A DNA stretch of 64,000 nucleotides, taken from the NCBI GenBank assembly GCA_903813345.2, contig CAIIXF020000008.1, forward strand, positions 11,745,278-11,809,277. Direction: 5' to 3'. The notes beneath the pieces are model-generated. The model saw only the letters and a program-made list of their open reading frames with translations, was not told the origin of the DNA and ran no database searches. Position numbers and translations under genes: made by a program. Source of the DNA: Owenia fusiformis (Eukaryota > Annelida > Polychaeta > Sabellida > Oweniidae). Positions 13,208 to 24,637 of this stretch are shown here, one piece after another (the stretch's first letter is position 1; each line of letters starts with the position of its first letter).

Positions 13208-13578
13208 AGCCGTCCCATAATGGAGAGAACCCGGTTTTTACTAAAGGAACCCCAAAAAATAAAAAAATGAGGGGTCACTTGGATGCAGTGGAATTAAAAC
13301 AAAAAATCCGATGAAAAAAGTAAACACCAAAAGATCTAATTACATTACCTCTTAATAAACGAATCAACATTGTACTTAGCTCCCTCAAACATAAATTGTC
13401 TCTTGATATTGGAAGTTTGATATTTCGAAATCGCCAGCCATAGCTCTGCGTAGTTTCGTGCAGTGCATTTTCAAATCTCGCTTGCGAGAGTTAAAATGGC
13501 TGCGCCCAGGGACGAATTTTCTTGCTAAAATTTATCTATTTTCTGAACGATAAGTTAATAAACAGTAGTTAAAAAAGC

Positions 13579-13797
13579 ATGCCAAGGGTGAGGCAGTACC
13601 TCCCGATATGGGAGGCGGAGTTTGAGTGGTTGTATAAGGACGAGGGAATGAAATGCCATCTGTGCATTCGATCTGGAAAAAGAAATATAATATTTACGAA
13701 AATCGGATGTTGCAGACTACCAGAACAGCTCTTTAACGAGACATGCTTTGTCGGAAGGGCACATTGATGCCTCCAGGACTAGTTGGGATGGTCAAGA
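13579..13797 (+). pseudogene. hAT/ZNF862-like N-terminal TTF-type zinc finger, frameshifted
   Basis: The frame opens MPRVRQYLPIWEAEFEWLYK followed by a CHLCIRSGKRN segment. This is the usual opening of ZNF862/KIAA1586-like hAT-derived proteins: an aromatic W-x3-F-x-WL motif followed by a C-x2-C pair. The expected continuation, TRHALSEGHIDA with its two histidines, is present but in another frame starting near 13,705, so a small indel has broken the finger. The zinc ligands C-x2-C and H-x4-H are therefore split between frames. No hAT catalytic region follows within several kilobases, so this is an isolated fragment. Confidence 0.6.
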
Positions 13798-14214
13798 ATG
13801 AGGCTGATTATAGACATAAAGAAATTAATGTTTTTGTGGTGCATCTTACATTTACCAACAGCAAGCATGTACAAATCACTTTTTATTGTGGAGCTTTTCA
13901 GATTGAAAGAAACGTCATTGCATTCGAGCTTATACAGCAAATATTCACCAATAAATGTAATTTTAAATTTGTTAATGAGGTATAACTTGTGGTTTTTATG
14001 AAATGAATATGTCGTAAATTTTGATCTTATGCCCAATTTCCTGGGAGCGAATCGTTATTTCACAAATAATGCAATATGAACTAAATAGGTGGCACATAAT
14101 GTGAAATGTGTCAAGCTCACTCCATTGATATAAAATGGTACAAGATTCGATAAAGCCATGCGTATGGTGGCACATTTGACAAAGTAATTGCAAGTTCTTA
14201 TCAATGTGTAAAGA
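13798..14214. other. Non-coding stretch
   Basis: Overlapping short frames on both strands with no motif. Nothing recognised between the zinc-finger fragment and the LINE fragment. Confidence 0.4.
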
Positions 14215-14403
14215 AATTATGAAACTGTTAACAGGAGTCACGCCCCTGAACTATAGAAGCAACTGTCCTTTGTGTGGCATGGCAAATGAGACCATAGTAC
14301 ATTTTCTATTAGAATGTCCAGAATTTCAAATAGAGATGTCATGTTCAGAAACGTACCCTGTACAGTTGCTTGTGTTTTTGACGTTGTGCATACACATTTT
14401 ATA
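14215..14403 (+). pseudogene. LINE ORF2 C-terminal CCHC fragment
   Basis: A short frame reads LLTGVTPLNYRSNCPLCGMA and then NETIVHFLLECPEF. The spacing C-x2-C-x7-H-x4-C is the zinc-knuckle-like motif found after the reverse transcriptase in many non-LTR retrotransposons (CxxC...HFLLxCP). Only about 40 residues are convincing; the frame then drifts into hydrophobic chance sequence and stops. Treat it as a 5'-truncated scrap of a LINE. Confidence 0.6.
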
Positions 14404-14516
14404 ACGATGTCATAGACCAGTTTTATATTTTCATATTTTTATTTTCTTATTCTGTATATACATGTTCTAATTTTTAAAATCTCAAATAATTACACCAAAA
14501 AAATGAGTAAAAAAAG

Positions 14517-14628
14517 TACATCTTGCCCTCTATTGGACAAATCTTGGGTAATATGGCCGATGCAAAGTATTTCAGTACATTAGATGCCAATTCAGGGTTT
14601 TATCAAATACCTCTTCACAGTTGTTAAC
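14517..14628 (+). pseudogene. Ty3/Gypsy reverse-transcriptase fragment
   Basis: About 34 codons read LPSIGQILGNMADAKYFSTL followed by DANSGFYQIPL, then a stop. This is the characteristic RT motif A region of Ty3/Gypsy-type LTR retrotransposons (LP-x-IEQIL...-K-x-FSKLDANSGFWQI), with the catalytic Asp in LDANSG. Motifs B and C and all flanking Pol domains are missing, so it is a tiny relic. Confidence 0.7.
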
Positions 14629-15412
14629 ACAATTTTATCAAGCCTTCTCAGGAGATACACATTTGATTATCACATGTACCAGGTAAAGATTTAACTGTGG
14701 CTGAAACATTTTTGCATGTTTCATTACCAGACACAGGAGACTCAATAATTACAGACAGACGAGACATGTAAATAACGTGATTCAAACCTAACCTGGTACG
14801 GATATAGGTCTTAAACAGATAAAAATGAGCAGGATCAAGACATAACATGTCAAAAATCACTGAGTACACACTTCACCGTTGACTGGAAAAGCCAAATGCA
14901 CCTGCTTGAAGGCATACTTTCCCTTTAAATCAGAATATTTTGCCCTGAAGGTGGTCTTCTTTTGAAGAGGTACCAAATTTATCCCAAGGGGTGAGAGAAT
15001 CCTTTTATCATGTATGTCATAATTTAGTAATTTGCAAATCCATCTGACTTCTTTTCCCTCAAAGGTTTAACAGGATATCATTAAAAAAATGTTATGCTGC
15101 AATATGAAATTATGATATCACATTAATTCACTCACCTTGCATGAGCTTATACAGCTAGCTATATTTCATATCTCAATATGAAATGATAAAGGGGACAAAG
15201 AATGCTTGTATCACTTACCTAACAAGAAATTACATAAATATATTTCATACCTAAATATGAAATAAAATTAATATAAACCGTTACAATTACTATCTATTAT
15301 AATTTAATATTACAAAATCTTCAGCAGCAGTACATTAGTATGTTATCTTTGTTTTTTCTATTCCTTGTAGAATTATTATATAAACTCTTAATGAACATTA
15401 AGGTATATTTAC
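14629..15412. other. Intronic or intergenic sequence beside the gephyrin-like exons
   Basis: No exon of the neighbouring minus-strand molybdenum-cofactor gene was found here, although its next exon (expected to begin with an ATKEVIE-type sequence) should lie to the left. AT-rich with repeated tatttcata phrases. Confidence 0.4.
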
Positions 15413-15866
15413 CTCAGGTGTGACATCACGAGGTGAAAATCCCGTGCCACCTGTTGTAAGAATGAGGTGAAGTTTCAACTCATCAGTCCATTTTTTTAAT
15501 ATCGCCTCTATTTGATCCTGTTCATCAGGTACAATTTCCCCGACTGCGACTACTGCATTTTTCAGGCTAAAAAGGCATGTATGTATCTTTTGAATTAGCA
15601 CTATAAAAATAATACCAATATCAATATTAACTAATATTGATTCATGACATTTTGTAAAATTATCTCTATATCAATCATATAATGTAAAATAAAAAGTTAC
15701 CTTGGACTGATAAACTGCCAAAGCAACAAGTACAAAATACAAGTACAAAGTTTCTAAAATTAATGATTAACATTTAAAAGTCCTCACCATAAACCATCTT
15801 CTAATTTTGACTTTAAATTAAGTCCGCTCCTGTCATCAGCCTCTTTCTTTGAACAGGTGTCACTCA
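15413..15866 (-). CDS. GPHN: Gephyrin/MogA-type molybdopterin domain, two exons (partial)
   Basis: Two minus-strand exons join in phase: 15,788-15,866 (VSDTCSKKEADDRSGLNLKS, then KLEDGL) and 15,413-15,566, which reads KNAVVAVGEIVPDEQDQI, a helical stretch, then LILTTGGTGFSPRDVTPE. Acceptors (gcag, ttttag) and donors (gtgagg, gtaaat) are intact. VSD-x-C, the DRSG loop, IVPDE and TTGGTG-x-RDVTPE are signatures of the MogA/gephyrin G domain, which adenylates molybdopterin before molybdate insertion; in animals the same protein (gephyrin) scaffolds inhibitory receptors. The exon break after DVTPE is where I recall an exon boundary in vertebrate gephyrin. The start exon and all later exons were not found. 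Foreign elements (16.3-19.0 kb) lie upstream. A single-domain MogA-like paralogue or a dead copy remains possible, though both exons lack disabling changes. Confidence 0.8.
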
Positions 15867-16257
15867 CTGCAATAAAAAAAAACATATTTCAGTTCACCAT
15901 GAAAATACTGGATTTCCTTTGTTAAGGTGATTACTTCCACCTCACATCTACTATTATTAATGCTTTAGGTACAGCTAGTATGTTGACAATCTGGTACCTT
16001 CTGAACAGCTTACTTATATAATATTATCCAATTATCCTAAGATACATGGCACAGCATGATCAATTCACAACCATAGGGTCACACTGTGCATTAGTGTCCC
16101 CAGTTTAAGTCATTTAAAAGATCACACTGTCACAGCACTCGATGAGATTGCTAGACTACTGGGGAGATATGAGAAGTAGAAATCAAATGTTGATTGTGCA
16201 TGATGGCCTGGATCACCCAATTAAAACTCAACTCCTCTCAAAATAGAGCTTAATCAT
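15867..16257. other. Non-coding stretch upstream of the gephyrin-like exon
   Basis: Presumed intron of the minus-strand gephyrin-like gene. The preceding exon was not recognised. Confidence 0.35.
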
Positions 16258-18966
16258 TTAGGCGATCAGCCTGGGGGGTTGGTCGGTACCAAATCAGGGG
16301 AATAATGGCCATGGTGATTTTTGGGAAGGTGTACTCCCCTAGAGTAAGAAAATATGTGATAGCATTACAGAAGTGGCAGCTAAATGGGTGTTATTACCCA
16401 TTTTCCAAAATGGCCGCCGGTGCGCTTGCTACCAAATTAAAGAAGTTATATCTAAGCATAATGAGAGGCAAAATCAGTGATTTTAAGGTCTAATTCTAGG
16501 TTTTAGGGGTCACTGATTAGATTTATGCCTAAATCCAAGTCATCAAAACATTTATTCATATGAAAATCCAAGATGGCCACCAATTTTGGTTCAAAAACCA
16601 ATATGTAACTAATGATACAAGCTAAAAACGTTTCAAAATGATTTTGAAGAGTTTTAGAAGAGGTTTTCAAGTCTAAGGAATTTATTCATGTCTAAATCTA
16701 TGTCATCAAAGGATTACCTTATATGTAAATCCAAGATGGCCGCCAAAATAGGTGCCAAAAGGAATATGTAACTACATGTATTGATACATGCTCAAAGAAC
16801 AGATAAAAAGCAATTTTATAGATCATGAAAGGGTTTAGGGGTTAATGATTTCACTTATGCTTCATTTTAGTCTAAGTAATCAAATAATTACTTTTCATAG
16901 AAAACCAAAATGGCCGCCAATATGGGTGCCGAAACGAACATGTTACTATTAATATAAGCTCAAAGAAAAGCTAAAATGTAGTTTTGTATATCATGAAAGG
17001 GTTTGGGGATCAATGATTTTATTGTCTTAGTTTTCAAAGAATAACTTGATGTGGAAATCCAAGATGGCTGCCAAAATGAATAAGTTACCATTAATATAGG
17101 CTCAATGAACAGTTACAAAGTGAATTTGGAAACCATGTCTAGGTTTCAATGGTCGAAAATTTAAAGTCAATGGCTAGGTTTCAATGGTTGAGAACTTGAA
17201 ATCATCAAATAATTCTTTTATTTGGATATTCAGGATGGCAACAAAAATGGCTGCCAAAATGAATAATTAACTTTGGAACATATTCATTTGGATATCAAAG
17301 ATGGCCCTGATGGGATGTACCATCTCACTTGTACTCTCTTCATCAAAACGATGAACTGGCTTGTGAAAGCAGAAGAGTCCTAATATGGAGGTCTAAAAGG
17401 GAATGATGATACAAGACATCCTTCTTGTCAAGCCTTTATGGACATCATTAATGTTATGACCTAGTCATTCCCTGGAGCATAACGGATTTTAAGCTGCATG
17501 GAGAAGATGAGATGGCCAATTGGGCATGTATGTAGTGCAATCCCAGGAATATTTTCAGCTGAGTGGTATGCAAAGGAATACCCTTTGCATTCGTTCGACT
17601 TCTCTTCTGAAAAGAGAGCTTCATCACTAGTTTAACTAGACTCTGCAAGCAGGGTCACAAAGTCTACAATTAATCCAAGTCTACAATTACACAGAAGATA
17701 ATATCTTGGATGGACTGAAGAGTGCCGAGTATGAAGACCTCATTGACTAAGTAAGATGTAAAGGTTCGAAGGTGAGACACTTTCTAGTGCATGTAGTAGA
17801 GGCATGTTGAGAGAACTAGGTCTGCAGCCTGTGAACTTCAAGATGGCAATAAAGGAAATAGGTTAGATGGTTGAGTCATGCTCCATGTGAATGTGGTAAT
17901 GACCAATCAAATCACATGTTATTCTTAACAATGGCAATGGCCAATGAAATCAGGTATTATTCTTAACACCCAGAAACCTTCTGAGGGTGAGCTACTGATG
18001 ATGGACAAACGGATCCTGGAACAAACCTCGACCACTTGTCCTTGGAAGATACCATAATCACCAGCCAACATCCTTCATTAATGCTTAAAGATATGGGTAC
18101 ATGATATATATATATATATATTTATTTATTTTGGCAGCCAGTTTGGTGACCATTTTGGATTTTAATATGAGGAAAGGTTAATATAACTTAGGTAAAGGCT
18201 AGTAAATTGAAACCATTTTCTCCTGAAACCCAGTCTCAGATATCTATAACGTAACTATTCTAATTTTTCTATGTGCATATGAATTCATTTTTGCAGCCAT
18301 TTTGGCAGCCATTTTAGATTTCTATGTAAACGTTTTCTTTAATCACTTCAATTTACACATGAATGGAATCCTTAACCTCCAAAACCTTACCATGGTCTGC
18401 AAAAGCAAATTTTACCGTTTTTTTTAGTTTACATAAATAGTTACATATTCATTTTGACACCCATTTTGGTGGCCATTTTGGATTTCTATGTAAAGTAGTT
18501 CTTTGATCACTTAGATTCAGACACAAATAAAATCACTAGCCTCTTAAACCCTTTCATGGTGTGCAAAATCACTTTTTAACCGTTCTTTGAGCTTTTTGAG
18601 CTTATATCAATAGTGACATATTTGTTTTGACATCCATTTTGGTGGCCATCTTGGATTTCCAATTCTTTGATGACTTAGATTTTAACTTAAATGAAATCCT
18701 TGACCCCTTAAACCCCGAAATAGACCTCAAAATCACTGTTTTTGTCTCTCAGTATGCTTAGATAGAACTTCTTTTATTTGGAAGAAGGCGCACCGGCGGC
18801 CATTTTGAAAAATGGGTGATAACACCCATTTAGCTGCCACTTCTGCAATGCTATCATATAATTTCTTACTCTAGAGGTATTTACCTTGCCAAAAATCACA
18901 ATGAGGCTTATTCCCCTAACTTGGTACCGATAACCTAAATTTTGGGGTGAAGCTGATGGCCTAATT
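16258..18966. mobile_element. Foldback element, 2.7 kb, arms built of repeats around a GATGGCCGCCA motif
   Basis: The left end (TTAGGCGATCAGCCTGGGG) and right end (minus strand TTAGGCCATCAGCTTC) are inverted copies. They continue with ggtaccaa, aggggaataa, a GTGATTTTTGG block and a block around cattacagaagtggcagcta. Each arm runs for roughly 0.9 kb and contains, at about 150-180-base steps, the phrase CCAAGATGGCCGCCA or a variant (near 16,391, 16,569, 16,731, 16,907, 17,060 and 17,240 on +; near 18,140, 18,300, 18,470, 18,640 and 18,795 inverted). The centre (about 17,300-18,100) is unique with no transposase frame. No clear target duplication. Confidence 0.75.
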
Positions 18967-20680
18967 AAGGTAAGGATTGTATTGGATACTTGTTGGGATT
19001 CCAAATTGACAGTCTAAGATAATGCTGACTCTTCTTAATGACAATCCTTGATTGACAAGACCTGAATTGCCATAACAGGAAGCAGAAAAATAACATGTAT
19101 AAGGATTGAACAGTGCAAGTGTTTTGTGAAGAACAGTGTAGATCTTTACACTGTTCATATTTCTTGCAAATGCAGACATTTACATTTTATATTTCCACGT
19201 TAATTGGATAAGTGTTATCATTTTGGATAATCGTCTCAACATTTCTTAATTGTAACCTGAAGCACCCGGATGAAATGTCAATAAAAAACTTAGGTCAGGG
19301 TCAGGAGGTAGAAGAAGGGGAAGAAGGAAATGAAGAGTAGAGATGAACCTGAAAATTGACGATTTTGCAAAGTTTTCATGTTCAAATCATAATATAGCCC
19401 CCAGAGCGGGTGTAATATAATCGAATTGGGCAATGATGAGATATTATATGAAATATAGAATGCTATTCTTGAATGTATGACTATGATAATGATAAATTGA
19501 CACCTCATAGCAGAAACACAACATATATTCCAGCATCATTTCCCATATAAATTGAGCTTGAATTTTTTTTTAAATCATTTATGAAAAATTGTGTTGAGGA
19601 ATTTTAAATTAGAATTCAAACAAGTTTATTCAAAGCCAGAAAATTCCTGGTATTATCTTATATCTATTTACTGATAAGGATAAAATGCTTTTGAAAATAT
19701 AATTTCAACTGGCCATAAGTGAATGATGGTTTACTTGGAATGAATAAAATGTTGGTTTGCATCTGGCTTTCAGGGCACTTATGAACATGGCGCTAACATT
19801 TTAGATGATCTGTATCCATAACTATGCCAGCAAGTGAAAAATCTGTTGATCAAGCCATATCATTGGCACACCATTATTGCCCCAGAGTGGACCATAAAAA
19901 AACAAGTACTACAAATAAGGGCACTGCCTTATAAAACTGAATCAGGTGATCTACATTGTGACAGTGAATCAAATTGCACGTTCTTTATTGGGGAAATGCT
20001 AACTGCTTATCGCAGGGGGTAAAAAAGAAAGAAGTATTCTGGATTTTGAAGCCCTGTGATCGGAGGATGATGGTTCACCCATACCCTTAATTTAGTAGCC
20101 CAACATGGGGGTGCAGTGATGTCTCATTATTTAGCAGGGTCACAAAATCTTGACATTTCTCCATAAGAGTACCACTGCAACTTCTTCCATAAGATTGTTG
20201 TGTGGGAATTCTTGTTAAAAGCCCCTTTAACTCAAACAAAATGTTGCTACAAGATGATATGCTTGATTGATATGTATAATGGTGGGAGAAGAAATAGCTT
20301 CTTCTTCAGCATTGGAACAATTCTAAGCCATGGTGAGTTTGATGTAGTAAAGGAGATTACCAGTAGTGTTCTCTTAAGCGTTGGACCATGGGACAAATCC
20401 AGTACTGTAAGTTTCGGATTGATTCTAACTTGTTTTATTTTAATAAGTTTGGTTTATGGATAACAAAATCAAAAATACACCTGCTTAATCTTATATAGGG
20501 GCGTGACTTGTTTGACATTTTGTGTTTGCTGACGGTTGCACACATATTATCAGTTATATTTATAATGCTCTTCCTTCTTTCAAATGTAACCAAGCTGAAA
20601 ACATGTTGGTCTACATTTGTAATTCAAGTATTATCATTAATAAATAAATAAATAAAATATGATTTAAAAAAAGTTAAACT
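18967..20680. other. Non-coding stretch, probable LINE 3' end near 20.5-20.66 kb
   Basis: Several short frames occur (for example 19,834-20,022 and 20,200-20,463) but none shows a motif. At 20,640-20,660 a TAAA-repeat run (aataaataaataaataaa) follows AT-rich sequence, as is usual at the 3' end of a LINE or SINE copy; the body of such an element could not be identified. Confidence 0.35.
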
Positions 20681-21230
20681 ATGCCAAAACAAATGAGCAG
20701 ACAAGCCTGTGAAGCTATAGAAGACCTACATGCGCCAACATTAAGGAAAAAACGAACAGAACTAGGGATAAAGGCTCCTCTCATGTTTAGTAAAGCTACT
20801 TTGTTGAAACTTTACAAACAAAACAAGGGCAATGGCAACGATGTTTCTAATAGGGCATCTGATGTAACTGAGGAACTAATGGCGCATCTGTATCCAATAC
20901 TAATGATGAAGAGGCTGATATCACAGCATTGGGGAGTACATCGTCCCAGAGCATTACTTAAAACCAAGGGGAACTACTGTTTGAGGCTATAAATAGTCTA
21001 AAGGACATGGTTGCATCACAGAAAACGTCAAGTTCTCGTATACTGATTTCTGAGGATAACTGACAGATTAATGGAGAGGCATCACCTGATATGGGTCTTG
21101 GCTTGCATGGCGTTCTGATGGAGAACATACAAAATATAGATGTAATTTTGAACAGCCTCGGGAGATCTATCATAGAAGGTATAGAGGTTCTTGTACCTGA
21201 CATTTCAAAATTTGGGAAAGTTATTTTACG
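20681..21230 (+). pseudogene. SAP-like / Gag-like ORF1 fragment of a DIRS-type element
   Basis: The frame from 20,681 reads EDLHAPTLRKKRTELGIKAP and then LMFSKATLLKLYKQNKGN, a helix-turn-helix-like basic segment resembling SAP domains. Frame shifts follow; NDEEADITALGSTSSQ, INSLKDMVASQKTSSSR and NIDVILNSLGRSIIEGIEVL are then readable in turn. The pattern 'IDVI...LRxxIIEGxxVxL..L.P' resembles proteins I associate with ORF1 of DIRS-like retrotransposons in invertebrates; that link is recall-based and moderate at best. At least two frame breaks and one in-frame stop make it non-functional. Confidence 0.45.
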
Positions 21231-22059
21231 TTATTTGATAAAAAGATGTGAATGATGTTGCACTAGATAAAATAACTGAAGAAATGGTTTGGAATGAAAC
21301 TGTCAACTATTCTTGGGGAATTTGACGGGATCTTCTAATAAACCTTGTTAATGAATCAATAAACAGACTGAATTAAACTGAATTAAAAAATGAATTAAAC
21401 TGTCGATATTGTTAGAAACTAGATGAATGAGTATACCAATATATCAAAATTTCCTACTTTTACATAGGTGTTCTGTGTGTTATAACAGCATCTACTTGAG
21501 GTTCTTGATAATAGGTCAATGGGTATTTATCCAAAAGAGAGGTGTATAAAAAAAATTGGGTATCCAAGTGTTATATGATTTCAGAGTGACTTTAAGTGCA
21601 AAAAGACATTATACTGCAGCAATACTCAATCGCATTATTTTTGCTGTAGCAGGGGATGGTGCAGAGTCTCATGATCGTGAGTTTCAAGGCTCAAATGTCA
21701 AACAAATTTAGACATTTTGCAAACTTAAACGAATGAACAGCTTTAAGACAAAGTGAGCATGCTCAAAATTCCAGCAAACAGTATCTACAGAGAAAAGTCC
21801 AAATTAAGTCAGACAGAATTGACTGCTGATAGAAGCTGTTGCGGATGAAAATGCTAGTTCTGAAATAGTCTGTCTCGCAAGAATAGAGCCTGAAAGGTCA
21901 TTTTAAGTGGCAGAGTTAAAATTCAAGTGACCCACTATGGTGAAAAATCTAAAAACACTATAGATTGGTTTCTATGTGTCAATGATTGATGGAAAACTGG
22001 ATCTCTGTGTTGTATGAGGCTGATAGAAACAGTTGAAAGTCAAAATTAGGTTCAATTAA
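21231..22059. other. Non-coding stretch
   Basis: No gene recognised; many stops in all frames. Ends at the TTAA flank of the next element. Confidence 0.4.
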
Positions 22060-22762
22060 CCTTTAGCATGCTACCGGCGAGCGTAGTCGCCCGTGCTTAA
22101 AAATCCCCGGCAACTGCCGGCGACTCCAGTCGAATTTAAACTTTCAAAAACTTAACTTTTTCCCGCTGGTCTTATGATCCAATCAGATTGCCCGATTTAT
22201 TTAGTCCTTACGTGGGGACTTCCTGTTGACCTAGAAATGGCGATGTTTCGAAAAATATTTCTCAATTCAACGATTTAAACAGTGTTTGAGTCGTTTTTAG
22301 TGAACAAATCGTACAAAATGGCTGCCAAATACGATCACAAAGAACATGTGGAGGGAATGGATTGCGATTTCGAGCTCTTTAGGCTCTTGGAAGCTGATAA
22401 TGGTCATCGAAAATAGAAACTAGAATATTTTCTGAACTGAAAAATGAACATTCGATCACTGCAAATTCAGTTTTGGATTCTGACCAGACGTTGAATCTCC
22501 ACAGGGGCGAAGCGGCGGATTCCAGAGGAGTATTCATGGTATATTTATGCCCAGTCCTGTTTATTTATGTAAAAAATTCATGAAAACATTTTTTTCAAGA
22601 GCCAGGCCAATGTATCTTCTCTTTGTGAAAATTTTATCCAGATTCATTCAGTAGTTATTGAGATATTAATTATTTAGTCCAGGCATATCATTTTTTGCAC
22701 TCTTTGAAAAATAAGTCAGTCGCGTGGGATATATTTGCTCAATTAAGTTAGCATGCAGAAGG
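22060..22762. mobile_element. piggyBac-like short element (703 bp, TTAA target sites)
   Basis: Both flanks are TTAA (22,056-22,059 and 22,763-22,766). The ends are inverted: CCTTTAGCATGCTA on the left and CCTTCTGCATGCTA on the right (minus strand). TTAA duplication with C-C-T-T-starting ends is the hallmark of piggyBac elements. Inside, an ATG at 22,318 opens a 32-codon frame, MAAKYDHKEHVEGMDCDFEL then FRLLEADNGHRK, ending at 22,416; an acidic short start of this kind is compatible with the N-terminus of a piggyBac transposase, which would make the element an internally deleted copy. No catalytic Asp region remains. The GC content near the left end is higher than in the surrounding DNA. Confidence 0.8.
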
Positions 22763-23852
22763 TTAACATAACCAGAATATATGTATGCTGAAATGGCAGC
22801 ATTAGCAGAGTATGTATCGAAAAACCTTGATCAATCTGAATTAGATAAAAGTCACAAAGGGGGCCAATGGGACGGCAAAGTTAAACTAATTGAACTCAAA
22901 TGAGTGAGCGTAGAAATAAAAAAACAGTGGAATCAAAAACTCATTTATTTAATCATTTATTTACAAGAAGATATTCAAAACATAAATGATCGAAACATTT
23001 TCATTAAATTTGTACTTTGCAATAATTATGCTGTGTTCAAAACTTTGGTGGGTGTATTTTAATTTTGACAGGTTCCTCCGAGGGGCTGTGATCTTTACAC
23101 TAAGCCTAAATTCAGTGCAGATTGATCAGACAAAAGAAAGTTGGGCCAGAGAGAACTAATAAATCTAACACCTGAATGCCGTCATCATATATCACTATAT
23201 CAAAAGTCTGACAATGCTTTCATATACGATAATAGAAAACTACTTCATGATAAAAAATGACTTGCAGGATACAGGACCATAGCAGTAGCAAATAAAAAAT
23301 AAATAATAAAAACAGCATCGAAAATACCTGAAATTCCAATGGCAGGGGAAAACTTATCAAATAAAAGCATTACATTTAGGACAATGGTCAAGTCCAAGAA
23401 TCTTCACAAAATTATGAAGGTTCCCATGTCAATTCTGGAAAACTGGGTCTATAAACAACAATCTACCTAGATGATCTGATTATTCTAAATCTGTCCACTC
23501 AAGAACTCAAGAAAAATGCAAACAACAATTTATATCCCATGATAATCCAATCCCAAGACAATTCAGTCAGATTGCAAACATCTATACCATTAGAACCAAG
23601 TAAAGCTGTGTGATGTCGTGATTGTTGCTAGAATAAGAAAGTGCATTATCCCCTCGCATCTCATTATAAAATATAGAAAATCACCTTACCTCAACACAAA
23701 GCTAGTGTTAAGCTGTTAGGTTCAAGGATTATTTTTTAATTTGGTATACCAGGACGTTAAATGTGCGTTAATAGGCTAATAAAAATCAATCCACAATTTT
23801 ATGAATGAAGTTCATAGTACTACGATTTGTTTACATCAAATTTTTTTTATAG
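22763..23852. other. Non-coding stretch
   Basis: A short readable stretch near 22,790-22,900 (EMAALAEYVSKNLDQSELD) may be a broken coding relic, but it stops soon and has no recognised motif. Nothing else identified. Confidence 0.35.
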
Positions 23853-24247
23853 ATGACGATGAATGTTATGATAATGACAAAGGGAAACAAATCCCTGCTA
23901 AAAACAAACGTAAAACCAGCAAAGATGATACCCAAGAGGCAAGTACAAGTGGTGCCACTGCCAGTAAAACACAAGCAAACAATGATGATATCAGGCCCAA
24001 GAAACTAAATCCAAACCGGAAAGTAATATTAGTGGGACACACTAATCAATTAACTTTGAAAATAAATACATTTAAATTATGGAAATTCAACCACCTTTGC
24101 TATACCTCTAATGACAAAACGATGTTTTGTGAGGTTTGTAGAAAATATAATCCTAACAAAACTCTAAATTGTGTCACTGGCACAACAAATCTTCAGGTCC
24201 GTGATTACACGCATAAAACACCGTCAACTGTTAGGTCAATAATGTGA
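23853..24247 (+). pseudogene. hAT-type TTF zinc-finger exon (orphan)
   Basis: After an acceptor (ttttttttatag ending 23,852) the frame encodes an acidic start (DDDECYDNDKGK), a Lys/Thr/Ser-rich linker, then LWKFNHLCYTSNDKTMFCEV, CRKYNPNKTLNCVTGTTNLQ and VRDYTHK. The order W-KF-x-L-x-Y...-MFCEVC-x-KYN-P...-T-TNLQVR-x-x-T-H is the TTF-type zinc finger of ZNF862/KIAA1586-like hAT derivatives, with the C-x2-C pair intact. The frame ends with a stop at 24,245 right after the finger, without a donor, so the rest of the protein is missing. It precedes the DDE transposase exons by 400 bases but belongs to a different superfamily. Confidence 0.55.
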
Positions 24248-24637
24248 TGTTAATTACATAGTTTTCAGAGAAACAACGCCACGTAGCATCTTGAAAGCGT
24301 GCCAGCGAAGAGGATGAAAGTAGACGATAGGCCTTCTCAAAAGATTGGAAGGGGGCGACCCAAAAAACTTGATTCCTTTCAAATATCTGCTATAAGAGGC
24401 CTAATATTTCAAATGTTTGATAAAAATATGCATTTCAGCATTAAAACACTTAATAAGTTACGGTATAAGTGAATTTATTTCGCTATTAATATTAAATAAA
24501 TAAAAACTTCACATCCAACATACTAATTATTCGAAATTTACCCTGCGTGCAGAAGACGAAGCTCTCTCAAAAAAGCAAAGAAGAACGAATGCAAAGTATA
24601 TTTTAATATTATAATGATTGATTTCATTTTATTTAAG

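Noticed and set aside
13779-14241. Overlapping 62-85-codon frames on both strands
   Set aside because: Mutually overlapping in several frames without motif; AT-rich chance frames.
19834-20463. Two short plus-strand frames
   Set aside because: No recognisable domain or splice structure; the second looks like a chance hydrophobic frame.
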